Part shown: positions 50,177 through 58,332 of the stretch, piece by piece | Layout: the number at the start of each line of letters is the position of its first letter | How positions within the stretch are numbered: the stretch's first letter is position 1 | From: an uncultured cyanobacterium | Lineage (GTDB): Bacteria > Cyanobacteriota > Cyanobacteriia > Cyanobacteriales > Nostocaceae | NCBI GenBank assembly: GCA_903848645.1 | Contig: CAINGU010000005.1 | Location: forward strand, 1-64,000 | Direction: 5' to 3' | DNA length: 64,000 nt | The notes under the pieces: model-generated | Seen by the model: the letters and a program-made list of their open reading frames with translations, nothing else | Databases searched by the model: none | Told to the model about the DNA's origin: nothing | Translations under genes and position numbers: made by a program

Positions 50177-50734
50177 TTACTTCCGTCCACCGATGCTTTT
50201 TTGAAACGCGGGGCGTTCAGAGAGTGACTTGATATAATTCACAATTGCTGGGTAAGCGCTCAAGTCTAACTTGAGCATAATGGGGATGTAAGAGAGAATT
50301 GATCCCACAGCCACATCAGCAACGGTAAAATCATTACCCAGTAAGAAAGGCTGTTTTCCGAAAATTTCATTCAAAGGAGTCAGTAAGCGGGGCATTTCTC
50401 GCTCACGATTTGCTTCTGAAAAAATGCCTGTTCCTACAGTAGAATTAGCAAATAATACCCACTGGGTAAAGATAGCTTTTTCTTCAAGTGAATAAGGATT
50501 TTTAGCGTATTTTTCAGCCAAATAAAGCAAAATCGCCCCTGATTCCCAAAGTTGGAAATCACCATCAACTATCGCGGGAACTTTACCCATAGGGTTAATT
50601 TTGAGGAACTCAGGTTGGAGGTGTTCCCCTGCTTGCATATCCAAAAGCACGAACTGATAGGGAACTTCTAGTTCTTCTAAATACCACTGAATAATTGAAG
50701 CCCGACTACGAGCGCCGCCGTAAAGTTTTAACAT
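50177..50734 (-). CDS. Glutathione S-transferase family protein
   Basis: 185 residues. An N-terminal thioredoxin-like domain (KLYGGARSRASIIQWYLEEL; Ser/Arg near the active site; GKVPAIVDGDFQLWESGAILLYLAE with the cis-Pro and the ESGAI glutathione loop) and an all-helical C-terminal domain (GNDFTVADVAVGSILSYIP). Substrate unknown. It is 12 bp downstream of a conserved hypothetical gene, likely co-transcribed. Confidence 0.88.
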   Translation of the reverse strand: MLKLYGGARSRASIIQWYLEELEVPYQFVLLDMQAGEHLQPEFLKINPMGKVPAIVDGDFQLWESGAILLYLAEKYAKNPYSLEEKAIFTQWVLFANSTVGTGIFSEANREREMPRLLTPLNEIFGKQPFLLGNDFTVADVAVGSILSYIPIMLKLDLSAYPAIVNYIKSLSERPAFQKSIGGRK

Positions 50735-50746
50735 AGTAATCTGAAA

Positions 50747-51211
50747 TTAAAGAACTTTGTGAGTGTGGGAATGTTGTTTTACATTGTCGTCTTTGGTGAC
50801 AACTCTAGCGGCATTTAGTACCCGTTTGCGCTCTATCGAATAATTCAAATCGGTTTTAGTAGTTCCCAAGGGAATCAGGGTTTGGGCGGCTTCACGGCGC
50901 TTATAGGTACGAGCCGCAGAAAACAACCGTAATGGAAATTCATCTCCAAATTGGGCTGACTCAGGGAAACCTTCTGGCAAGAGCATTTTATCACCATCTA
51001 ATACAGATCCCAAATTCGTTGCATAAGCCAATCTGTAAGAGGTGGGAATCTGTTTAAATAGGGCTTCTAATGCTGCGGAGGGAATGGGTTCTATCACTTC
51101 AATTTGATGCACTTCTCCATCTTCTTTATAGAAGCACGTAGCTAAACCAAGAACAATATAGTCATCGGTATGGAGATCGGTAGCATCAGCATAAGAAATT
51201 GTTGTTGTCAT
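50747..51211 (-). CDS. Conserved cyanobacterial protein of unknown function
   Basis: 154 residues with no recognised domain, signal or membrane segment. YIVLGLATCFYKEDGEVHQI and VIEPIPSAALEALFKQIPTS are the most conserved-looking parts, and the C-terminus is basic with SHTHKVL. The ATG at 51211 is chosen. The frame stays open 120 bp further, but that part is translated heptamer repeat (NDNGQRTMDNGQRTTDNGQ) and should not be protein. It is followed closely by a GST gene. I do not recognise its role. Confidence 0.65.
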   Translation of the reverse strand: MTTTISYADATDLHTDDYIVLGLATCFYKEDGEVHQIEVIEPIPSAALEALFKQIPTSYRLAYATNLGSVLDGDKMLLPEGFPESAQFGDEFPLRLFSAARTYKRREAAQTLIPLGTTKTDLNYSIERKRVLNAARVVTKDDNVKQHSHTHKVL

Positions 51212-51245
51212 TATAAATGTCTCTTCTAGAATTAGTAAATAGGGT

Positions 51246-51340
51246 TTGGTCAGTTGTCCATTGTCAGTTGTCCGTTGTCCGTTGTCCATTGTCCGTTGTC
51301 CGTTGTCATTGGTAGAACTCTTATTACCCATTACCCATTA
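51246..51340. repeat. Heptamer tandem repeat (GTTGTCC)n
   Basis: About eight copies of GTCCGTT/GTCCATT-type 7-base units, followed by (ACCCATT) units, upstream of the 154-aa gene. Confidence 0.85.
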
Positions 51341-51551
51341 CCTCTTCCCCCCATCATTAAAATTTACACTTCAATTCTTTAGAATTTTACTGATTCGGGA
51401 ATTGAACTTGGGTATGAAGTATACATTATTAGATTTATGGCTGATGCTGTTGCAGGATTTAAAATCCACTTCCTTCAGCAATCCTAGAGCCATTAGGACA
51501 GGAAAACTGTAACTTTATTTGACAAACCAAGTAAATCAAATAGGCAACATA

Positions 51552-52262
51552 ATGAATAAGCACTCTTTTTTAAATTCTGGTATTCAAAACAATCAAGTAT
51601 GTCTTTTTGATCAAAACAATCCTTGTCATCAATGTGCGCGGTTACAGGATGGTAATGAATCAATGTTAGAAGAACGTTATTTACGCTCTTGTGCTTTGAA
51701 ATTAGCACAAAAAGGGGATTATACCAAAGCGATCGCTCTGTTAAGTCACCTTATTGACCATCATCCCGAAAATGCTGTTGATTACAATAACCGGGGGCTG
51801 ATTTATTTTCAAAGTGGTGACAGACAAAAAGCCCTCTCCGATTATAACAAAGCTCTAGACTTAAATTCTAAATTAGCTAGTGCCTACAATAACCGGGCTA
51901 ATTATTACGCTGCTTGTGGTCAGTTAACAGCAGCATTGGCTGATTACGAACAAGCATTAGATTTAAATCCCCATCATGTTCGGGCTTGGATTAATCGCAG
52001 TATTACTTTGCGCGATTTGGGAGAATATGGAGAAGCCATTGAAAATCTAGAAATTGCTCTACTGTTTGGTCAACTAAAAGGACACATTTGGGCTGAACGA
52101 GGACGGACTTATCATCTTTGGGGTGATTGGAATTGCGCTATCGCTGATTATCGCCGCGCATTGGCAGAACTACCATCCTTGAATTATCAAGATGTTTCCG
52201 GTTATCGCTTGCGGTTACAAATCGAAAACTGGTTAAACGAGTTGCTATTTTTTGAAGAATAA
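51552..52262 (+). CDS. TPR-repeat protein
   Basis: 236 residues, cytoplasmic. A short N-terminal part contains CLFDQNNPCHQCARLQDG with three Cys, including CxxC, a possible metal site. From about residue 45 four or five tetratricopeptide repeats follow (AVDYNNRGLIYFQSGDRQKA, LASAYNNRANYYAACGQLTA, HVRAWINRSITLRDLGEYGEA). The ATG at 51552 is preferred over an in-frame TTG at 51519. Function is probably protein-protein interaction; partner unknown. Confidence 0.82.
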   Translation: MNKHSFLNSGIQNNQVCLFDQNNPCHQCARLQDGNESMLEERYLRSCALKLAQKGDYTKAIALLSHLIDHHPENAVDYNNRGLIYFQSGDRQKALSDYNKALDLNSKLASAYNNRANYYAACGQLTAALADYEQALDLNPHHVRAWINRSITLRDLGEYGEAIENLEIALLFGQLKGHIWAERGRTYHLWGDWNCAIADYRRALAELPSLNYQDVSGYRLRLQIENWLNELLFFEE

Positions 52263-52409
52263 TTTGGTAGATAGCTAAATTGAGAATTCGGAGTTTTAGC
52301 AGTCACTAGTAAAACTAACTCAAAAATTTGAATTTTATCACTAAATATAAACTTGCATCATTTGGTAGTCACCCTAATAACCATGATGATTAATATATTT
52401 TCTGCACTT

Positions 52410-52820
52410 TTATGGCGCTGAGTCAGATTGTTCCGTTATAGTTTGATCTTGATTCATCAATATAACTGGACGCTGACTAGGATCAAAGCGGTATGATTTT
52501 TGTTGCATAATACTCTTAGCTTCCCCAGGATCAAAATTGCGGCTAAATTCCGTCCGTAATTTTTGGACACGTCCTTCCATAACTTTGACTTCGGTACGTA
52601 CTTCTCGCAACTTGTCCTGTTGTGACCAATGATAAGGCAATAATTGTACTAAAGCAGATACCGATGCTGCACTAATAACTATATTAACTATTACTTTAGC
52701 TGTAGTCTCGAGTGCCATTACCTGATAAGCACGTTGGCGTAAATGTCGTTTAGGTCTTGGTACAGTTTGGCGTTGTTCTACTGGCTGTAGAGGAGGTCTA
52801 GATGGTTGAAACGCATTCAT
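52410..52820 (-). CDS. Small single-pass membrane protein with coiled coil, unknown function
   Basis: 136 residues. A basic N-terminus (RPKRHLRQRAYQ) is followed by a membrane helix at about 36-60 (KVIVNIVISAASVSALVQLL). Next comes a short coiled coil (KLREVRTEVKVMEGRVQKLRTEF, about 70-92) and a polar tail with FDPGEAKSIMQQKSYRFDPSQRPVIL. The basic-tail, single-helix, coiled-coil layout recalls the FtsB/FtsL divisome proteins, but no sequence signature proves it. Transcribed toward 52410, with psaM upstream on the same strand. Confidence 0.65.
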   Translation of the reverse strand: MNAFQPSRPPLQPVEQRQTVPRPKRHLRQRAYQVMALETTAKVIVNIVISAASVSALVQLLPYHWSQQDKLREVRTEVKVMEGRVQKLRTEFSRNFDPGEAKSIMQQKSYRFDPSQRPVILMNQDQTITEQSDSAP

Positions 52821-53069
52821 AGTAATAACAAAAGGCTTGCATAATCTACGGTAATTACCGTCAAAAGCAAACAGGTGCTAATTGCGGCTTAATTTAGCTG
52901 CCATATTACTTCATTTTTGGGAAATTTATACAAGTATGAAGATGAATAAAATATTACCTAGTAAAGTAAAGTGCAGTTTCCATAATCCTGATAGCTTAGA
53001 ACCACAAGCCTTTGGAAACCACACTCACTCATACTAGGGTTAATCACCTGTAACAGAGTTACATTGGTG

Positions 53070-53165
53070 TTATTTGTATAGTTCTGTAGCTAAACGCCAA
53101 GCTAGAATTCCTGGAATTAGCGCCACAACCAAAGCAATGTAAACTTGGGTATCTGAGATAGGCAT
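53070..53165 (-). CDS. psaM: Photosystem I subunit XII (PsaM)
   Basis: A 31-residue protein, [20 protein letters not shown] then [11 protein letters not shown], matching PsaM (start SDTQ, one membrane helix, end LATELYK). The start is set by AGGAGG nine bases upstream of the ATG at 53165 (minus strand), the best ribosome-binding site in the window. PsaM sits at the trimer-side edge of photosystem I. Stands alone, divergent from the FGGY kinase gene. Confidence 0.93.
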   Translation of the reverse strand: MPISDTQVYIALVVALIPGILAWRLATELYK

Positions 53166-53280
53166 GATGGAAATCCTCCTAAGTTGAACTAGATTTTCAA
53201 GACTCCGTTTACTACTTTTCCCTGTTTTGCCAAAATTAGGAAACATCTTGTTACAAGATGCAACAAAAACCGGGGATTGG

Positions 53281-53366
53281 TCAGTTGTTAGTTGTCAGTT
53301 GTTAAGAAGTTTCCCCAGTCCCCAGTCCCCAATCCCCTGTTCCCTGTTCCCTGTTCCCTGTTCCCT
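53281..53366. repeat. Tandem short repeats upstream of the FGGY kinase
   Basis: TTAGTTGTCAG units, then (CCCCAGT)n and (TCCCTGT)n heptamers, ending just before the kinase start codon. The frame is open through them but the translation (Pro/Phe/Val-rich) is repeat-derived. Confidence 0.85.
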
Positions 53367-53372
53367 AAATCT

Positions 53373-54620
53373 ATGAATTTATCCCTTGGTATTGACTTTG
53401 GTACTTCTGGCGCACGGGGTGTGGTAATTGATGAAGAAGGTCGCATTCTGTGCGAAATGCGCCATTGTTGGCAGGTTGGGACTGTTGATTGGGTGAAATG
53501 TTGGCAACAGGCTTTATGGAGTCTTTTAGGGCAAATTCCGGGGGTATTCAGACAGGAAATCGGGGCGATCGCTATTAATGGGACTTCTTCCACTATTTTG
53601 CTAACTGATGGGGCTGGAGAGCCTGTGGACGCGCCGCTATTGTACAATGATGGTCGGGGTGCAATGGCTTTAGAACGGTTAAGCAAGATTGCACCACCCA
53701 ATCACACTGTATTAAGTGCTACATCTAGTCTAGCGAAACTCCTCTGGATGCAAGAATTACCTGATTTTCCAAAAGCTAGATATTTATTGCATCAAGCCGA
53801 TTGGCTGGGATTTCTCTTGCATGGGCAGTTAGGTATTAGCGATTACCACAACGCCTTAAAATTGGGTTATGACGTGGAAAAATTCCAATATCCAAAATGG
53901 TTGGAACAGTTAGAAATTCCCCTGCATTTACCACAGGTCTTAGCTCCGGGAACTGCTATTGGTGAATTACTTCCCCAGATTGCGGCTGATTTTGGCTTTA
54001 AAGGCGATTGTTTGGTGGTAGCCGGGACAACGGACAGTATTGCGGCTTTTCTAGCCAGTGGAGCTAAATTTCCGGGGGAAGCGGTAACTTCTCTGGGTTC
54101 AACTTTGGTACTAAAACTTTTAAGTCGGCACAGAATCGAAGATGCGCGATATGGAATTTATAGCCATCGTTTAGGAAATTTATGGTTAACTGGTGGTGCA
54201 TCTAATACGGGTGGTGCTATTTTAAAGCAGTTTTTCAGCGATGTTGAGTTAGTGCGGTTAAGTGCCGAAATTGATCCGACTCAAGCCAGTGTGTTAGATT
54301 ATTACCCATTATTGAAACCAGGCGATCGCTTTCCCATTAATGATCCCCAATTATCACCTAGACTAGAACCACGTCCAGATCAAAATAAAGAATTTCTGCA
54401 TGGTTTATTAGAAAGTATGGCTAGAATAGAAACTAGAGGATATGAACTATTACAATATCTAGGTGCAGATCCTTTAACTCATATTTATACTGCTGGTGGT
54501 GGTGCTGCTAATTCTACTTGGACAGCTATTCGTCAACGTTATTTAAAAGTACCTATTGTTTCATCAAAAAATACAGAAGCAGCTTATGGAACAGCACTTT
54601 TAGCAATGGGAAGAATTTAG
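53373..54620 (+). CDS. FGGY family carbohydrate kinase, possibly D-ribulose kinase
   Basis: 415 residues with the actin-like ATPase fold. LSLGIDFGTSGARGVVID is the phosphate-1 motif; AINGTSSTILLTDGAG, LLYNDGR, GTTDSIAAFLASGA, SLGSTLVLKLL and HIYTAGGGAANSTWTAIRQ follow. This compact form resembles the cyanobacterial and plant plastid XK-1-like kinases, for which D-ribulose has been reported as substrate; that assignment is from recall. The ATG at 53373 is chosen because the preceding frame is heptamer repeat. Confidence 0.83.
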   Translation: MNLSLGIDFGTSGARGVVIDEEGRILCEMRHCWQVGTVDWVKCWQQALWSLLGQIPGVFRQEIGAIAINGTSSTILLTDGAGEPVDAPLLYNDGRGAMALERLSKIAPPNHTVLSATSSLAKLLWMQELPDFPKARYLLHQADWLGFLLHGQLGISDYHNALKLGYDVEKFQYPKWLEQLEIPLHLPQVLAPGTAIGELLPQIAADFGFKGDCLVVAGTTDSIAAFLASGAKFPGEAVTSLGSTLVLKLLSRHRIEDARYGIYSHRLGNLWLTGGASNTGGAILKQFFSDVELVRLSAEIDPTQASVLDYYPLLKPGDRFPINDPQLSPRLEPRPDQNKEFLHGLLESMARIETRGYELLQYLGADPLTHIYTAGGGAANSTWTAIRQRYLKVPIVSSKNTEAAYGTALLAMGRI

Positions 54621-54811
54621 TTGAAAATTAAAGTTAATCAGGCATAATATTAACTTTAAGATGAGGCTATATAGAGTCATATTTCCAGAATAATTAAACG
54701 CAGATGAACGCAGATAAACGCAGATAAATTAATGGATTTGATGATTCTGTGCCGCATCAGATAAAATTAGTACAAGAAGATTAAATCACTAACTTGTTAA
54801 TTGATATCATT

Positions 54812-55522
54812 ATGAACTTATTTACTCAGCTATTTTCTCAAATTCGCAGTTTTCCGCAAATATTTGTCTTTATTCTCATTATTACCAGCTTGTTTGCTTG
54901 TGGTTTAGGTGTAACTGAAAATAATACATCTGCCAATGCTAAAAATCCCGAACAGTTACAGTTAAACAAAAATACTTTACCTAAATCTATTTCTCAAGCT
55001 GTGCTAAGAGATGCTGCTAGAGTTTCTGGGGTGAAAATTCCTAATTTGCAAATTACTCAAGTGACATCTACTAATTTTAGTAATCCCTGTGTTTTCAAAT
55101 TTGGGGAAGTTTGCACAAGGGAATATAATCCTATTTCTGGTTGGGTTGTAATTGTGCAAGTCAAAGAACAATCTTGGACTTATCATGTCAATAAATCCGG
55201 TTCACAAATTATTTTAGATCCGAAAATTAGCAGTAATCAATTACCGAAAAAAATTGCTAATGCGGTTTTGAGTGATGCTTCTAAACGTTCTGGTTTAGCA
55301 GTAAGTTCTCTAAAAATTACTCAGTCAATTCAGAAAACTTTTAGTAACTTCTGCGTGTTTAATTTTGGTGAAGTCTGCGCTCAAAATTTTGATCCCATTC
55401 AAGGTTGGGAAGTAATTGTCAAAGTTAAAAGCCAATTCTGGACTTATCATGTAGATATAGCTGGTACACGCCTTGTTTTAGATCCTCAAGTCACTAAAAC
55501 TAGTGCAGGAAAGCTAAAATAA
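54812..55522 (+). CDS. Lipoprotein with two tandem copies of an uncharacterised domain
   Basis: 236 residues. Signal peptide with lipobox LFAC/GLG (Cys at about 30). Two repeats of about 78 residues follow. Repeat 1 has SISQAVLRDAARVSGVKIP, CVFKFGEVC and WTYHVNKSGSQIILDP. Repeat 2 has KIANAVLSDASKRSGLAVSS, CVFNFGEVC and WTYHVDIAGTRLVLDP. Each contains a Cys-x7-Cys pair likely to form a disulfide outside the cytoplasm. The fold looks alpha then beta, like small secreted inhibitor or binding domains, but I recognise no family. The ATG at 54812 is chosen over a TTG 18 bases upstream. Confidence 0.7.
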   Translation: MNLFTQLFSQIRSFPQIFVFILIITSLFACGLGVTENNTSANAKNPEQLQLNKNTLPKSISQAVLRDAARVSGVKIPNLQITQVTSTNFSNPCVFKFGEVCTREYNPISGWVVIVQVKEQSWTYHVNKSGSQIILDPKISSNQLPKKIANAVLSDASKRSGLAVSSLKITQSIQKTFSNFCVFNFGEVCAQNFDPIQGWEVIVKVKSQFWTYHVDIAGTRLVLDPQVTKTSAGKLK

Positions 55523-55572
55523 ATCATCAGCATTAACATTGCAACTTTGAGGTTGTAGTAAATATTATACTC

Positions 55573-55610
55573 TGTAGGTTGGGTTAAATAATAACGCAAC
55601 CCAATCTACA
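55573..55610. repeat. Hairpin repeat, TGTAGGTTGGGTT family
   Basis: TGTAGGTTGGGTT and AACCCAATCTACA are inverted repeats with one mismatch. Confidence 0.8.
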
Positions 55611-55742
55611 TTGATAGGATATAAGTTATTTGTATGGGATTTTGGCAAAAAAGATTTTTATCAATAAAGAGGGGTCTATTCTCAATAATCATGAGAATAT
55701 TATCAATAATTAAACGAGTTTTCGTGATTTCAGCTAGGGGGG

Positions 55743-55771
55743 TTGACAGTGTTTCGAGTTTTGGATATACT
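55743..55771 (+). promoter_or_regulatory. Near-consensus sigma-70 promoter with overlapping palindrome
   Basis: TTGACA (55743-55748), 17-nt spacer, TATACT (55766-55771). The -10 lies inside GATATACT-CAT-AGTATATC (55764-55782), perfect 8-bp arms, a candidate operator. The transcript would begin near 55778 and contain the conserved block TAGAAATCTGCCCGCGCATA from 55783. The Uma2 start is about 140 bases further. Confidence 0.7.
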
Positions 55772-55916
55772 CATAGTATATCTAGAAATCTGCCCGCGCA
55801 TATATAGTGATTTTCACAATTCACCTATCCTAACTTCTTGAAGTTTCAGGGTTTCACATGGGCAATATACCCAATTTTGCTACAATCATAATCACTTCAA
55901 TGTAATCGGTTGCAAA

Positions 55917-56489
55917 ATGATGATTACTACTGTTGAGCGTCGTTATAGTTTAGATGAATATCGCGCTATTGAAGAAAAAGCTGAAGGACGCAGTGAATAT
56001 CGTGATGGAGAAATTGTCCCAATGGCTGGAGGATCACTTAACCATAGTCGGATAGGCGGAAATATTTTTGCATTTCTCAAGTTTCTTTTACGTGATAGTA
56101 AGTGTGAGCCAATTAATAGTGATTTGAGGTTATGGATTCCTGAATATAAACGCGGAGTATATCCAGATGTGATGGTTTTTGCAGGTGAACCGCAACTCAA
56201 TGAGAACCGCAATGATGAAGTTGTGAATCCTATTTTAATTGTGGAAGTATTATCTCCTTCAACAGCAGATTATGACCGACAAAGTAAATTTCGGATGTAT
56301 CGTTCAATTAGCAGTTTTTGTGAATATTTATTAATTGAACAAGATGAACCTTTTATAGAAAAATATAGCAAACAGTCTCAAGGTTGGTTATTATGTGATT
56401 TTAATGGTTTAGAGCAATCTATTTCTTTGGAGTCTGTTGGTGTGGAATTACCGATAGCGGAAATTTATCGTGGTGTTGTTTTTGGGTAA
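55917..56489 (+). CDS. Uma2 (DUF820) family putative endonuclease
   Basis: 190 residues, complete. YSLDEYRAIEEKAEGRSEYRDGEIVPMAGGS, VYPDVMVFAGE (Asp), PILIVEVLSPSTADYDRQSKFRMYRSI (Glu, Lys) and CEYLLIEQDEPFIEKYSK are the classical Uma2 segments. It is flanked on both sides by inward-pointing consensus promoters with a common leader block, one of them antisense to it. ATG at 55917 or 55920. Confidence 0.85.
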   Translation: MMITTVERRYSLDEYRAIEEKAEGRSEYRDGEIVPMAGGSLNHSRIGGNIFAFLKFLLRDSKCEPINSDLRLWIPEYKRGVYPDVMVFAGEPQLNENRNDEVVNPILIVEVLSPSTADYDRQSKFRMYRSISSFCEYLLIEQDEPFIEKYSKQSQGWLLCDFNGLEQSISLESVGVELPIAEIYRGVVFG

Positions 56490-56534
56490 TCTTAACTATT
56501 TGGGTATTTGGTGTATTTGATTAATGTTATCAAA

Positions 56535-56629
56535 CAGAATTCAGGAGTCAGAATGAATTCTGTGCAAGTGGCGGATGATGTTGATGGTTGAAAAATTTAA
56601 TATATATGCGCGGACAGATTTCTACTAAT
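56535..56629 (-). ncRNA. Candidate small RNA opposite the Uma2 3' flank
   Basis: Predicted to start near 56629 from the promoter at 56636-56664, to begin with the conserved TAGAAATCTGTCCGCGCATA block, and to end at the hairpin CAGAATTCA (56535-56543)/TGAATTCTG (56554-56562), followed on the minus strand by TTTGATAA. About 95 nt. Inference only. Confidence 0.3.
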
Positions 56630-56635
56630 AACATA

Positions 56636-56664
56636 AGTGTAATCTAAAATTTTCGCCTTGTCAA
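56636..56664 (-). promoter_or_regulatory. Second copy of the promoter-leader block, inverted
   Basis: On the minus strand, TTGACA (56664-56659), 17-nt spacer, TACACT (56641-56636). The downstream sequence TAGAAATCTGTCCGCGCATA matches 55783 onward, 23 of 24 bases overall. Confidence 0.65.
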
Positions 56665-56791
56665 GTCTTGAAGTAAAATATTCTGAAGATGATGGCTATG
56701 TCCTGGGAATCCTTGCCGATCTTGCCAATGGTGCATACAATTTGCCTTTTCTCATATATAATAATAGATTGTGTTGAATTAAAGCCATCCC

Positions 56792-56989
56792 ATGCCTAAA
56801 CTAAAGACTCGCAAGGCTGCGGCGAAGAGATTCCGCGCCACCGGTAGCGGTAAAATCGTCCGCCGTAAACCATTCAAAAACCACTTGTTAGAGCATAAAT
56901 CCTCTAGTAAGAAGAACGATATGTCAAAAATGGCAGTTGTTCATGAACGGGACGAACCTAACGTGCGTTTAATGCTTCCATATTTGTAA
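56792..56989 (+). CDS. rpmI: 50S ribosomal protein L35
   Basis: 65 residues, highly basic: [20 protein letters not shown] and [20 protein letters not shown] are L35 signatures. Located 20 bp before rplT, the standard pairing; infC is not adjacent, unlike in many other bacteria. Confidence 0.98.
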   Translation: MPKLKTRKAAAKRFRATGSGKIVRRKPFKNHLLEHKSSSKKNDMSKMAVVHERDEPNVRLMLPYL

Positions 56990-57009
56990 AAGATCACAGG
57001 TAATAAGAT

Positions 57010-57366
57010 ATGACTCGGGTAAAACGCGGTAATGTAGCTCGTAAACGCCGCAATAAAATTCTCAAATTAGCTAAAGGTTTCCGTGGTTCTCACTCAACTT
57101 TGTTTAGAACCGCTAACCAACAGGTAATGAAGGCGCTTCGCAGTGCTTACCGCGATCGCAAAAAGAAGAAGCGTGATTTTCGCCGTCTGTGGATAGCCCG
57201 GATTAACGCGGCTTCTAGACAACACGGATTAAGCTACAGCCGCTTAATTGGTAATTTAAAAAAGGCCAATGTGGAACTAAACCGCAAAATGTTGGCACAA
57301 TTGGCAATTCTTGATCCTGCAAGCTTCGCTAAAATTGCGGAACTCGCTAACTCAGTTAACGGATAA
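57010..57366 (+). CDS. rplT: 50S ribosomal protein L20
   Basis: 118 residues. [20 protein letters not shown] at the N-terminus and [20 protein letters not shown] are classic L20. An early 23S rRNA-binding assembly protein that also represses its own operon in several bacteria. Second gene of rpmI-rplT. Confidence 0.98.
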   Translation: MTRVKRGNVARKRRNKILKLAKGFRGSHSTLFRTANQQVMKALRSAYRDRKKKKRDFRRLWIARINAASRQHGLSYSRLIGNLKKANVELNRKMLAQLAILDPASFAKIAELANSVNG

Positions 57367-57476
57367 AGGTGGCAACGGATGAATAACGGATGTAACAGAT
57401 GGCACTTCGGAAAATTGAAAATTAAAAATAACGAAACTTTTTGGCATTTTTAATTGGAGTAAAACGCAGAGCGATT

Positions 57477-58262
57477 ATGAATAAGTTACATCTGGTATTA
57501 TCCGCTACCCTGTCTTTGATTTTTTGGTTGTCTTTTCTGAGTGGGAACTTAACTGCATCTGCCGCAACAATGGCGGAAATTCAGCAACGAGGCTATTTAA
57601 ATATGGCAGTTAAGGATAATCTTCGCCCTTTGGGATTTAGGGATGACAAGGGCAATTTACAAGGGTTAGAGATTGATTTAGCTAAACGGTTAGCCAGTGA
57701 TTTGTTGGGTAAAGCTGATGCTGTGAAATTGCAACCAGTAGCTAATAGCGATCGCTTACCTATAGTCTTTAATCAGCAAGTTGATTTGACTATTGCTGGA
57801 GTCACAGCCACAGAATCACGTTCTCGCATTGTGAGCTTCAGTGTTCCCTATTATTATGATGGGGCAGCGATAGTTACAAAAAATACATCTATTCAAGAAT
57901 TAAAAGATGTAGGCAAACGGAAAATAGCTGTTCTCAACAACTCTAGCACTGTCGGATACTTAAAATATTTTACACCATCTGCTAAATTAATTAGTGTAAG
58001 TTCTTATGCCCAAGGCTGGGAAAAAATAGCAAGTAATCAAGTAGATGGTTTTGCTGCGGATGTCAGCGTTCTTAGTGGTTGGGTGCAAACACATCCTGAT
58101 TATCGCATATTGCCAACTAAATTATCAGCAGAACCGTTATCTGTAGTTATACCTAAAGGATTGCAGTATGACGAGTTAAGACGCAACGTGAATGAAGTGA
58201 TCGCTCGTTATACAGTTACAGGTTGGCTAAAAGAACGGATAGAATATTGGGGATTGTACTAA
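57477..58262 (+). CDS. Periplasmic amino-acid-type solute-binding protein
   Basis: 261 residues of the SBP_bac_3 type II binding fold. Signal peptide at 1-30 (ends GNLTASAATM). MAEIQQRGYLNMAVKDNLRPLGFRDDKGNLQGLEIDLAKRL and VDLTIAGVTATESRSRIVSFSVPYYYDGAAIV are the ligand-binding core; LKDVGKRKIAVLNNSSTVGYL and the hinge follow. The ATG at 57477 is preferred over a GTG-type start 36 bases upstream. It should deliver amino acids or similar compounds to an ABC permease, but no permease or ATPase gene is adjacent (orphan binding protein). Confidence 0.88.
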   Translation: MNKLHLVLSATLSLIFWLSFLSGNLTASAATMAEIQQRGYLNMAVKDNLRPLGFRDDKGNLQGLEIDLAKRLASDLLGKADAVKLQPVANSDRLPIVFNQQVDLTIAGVTATESRSRIVSFSVPYYYDGAAIVTKNTSIQELKDVGKRKIAVLNNSSTVGYLKYFTPSAKLISVSSYAQGWEKIASNQVDGFAADVSVLSGWVQTHPDYRILPTKLSAEPLSVVIPKGLQYDELRRNVNEVIARYTVTGWLKERIEYWGLY

Positions 58263-58332
58263 TTTAGTGAGAAATATACAACCTAATAACTGATAATAGA
58301 TAGAGTATTTTAATAATTTGTATTTGTAGAAA

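Larger units (their letters stand above)
55523..55916. other. Intergenic region with a repeat, a consensus promoter and conserved leader block
   Basis: 394 bp. Holds the TGTAGGTTGGGTT hairpin (55573-55610), a strong promoter (55743-55771) and the 24-bp block shared with 56602-56625. No small ORF with a ribosome-binding site seen. Confidence 0.6.
56490..56791. other. Intergenic region with antisense-pointing promoter
   Basis: 302 bp between Uma2 and rpmI. Contains the minus-strand promoter (56636-56664), the conserved leader block (56602-56625) and a hairpin CAGAATTCA/TGAATTCTG (56535-56562). It must also hold the rpmI promoter. Confidence 0.6.

Noticed and set aside
51212-51331. Upstream extension of the 154-aa gene
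   Set aside because: Encodes only heptamer-repeat residues (DNGQRTT pattern); the ATG at 51211 begins the ordinary sequence.
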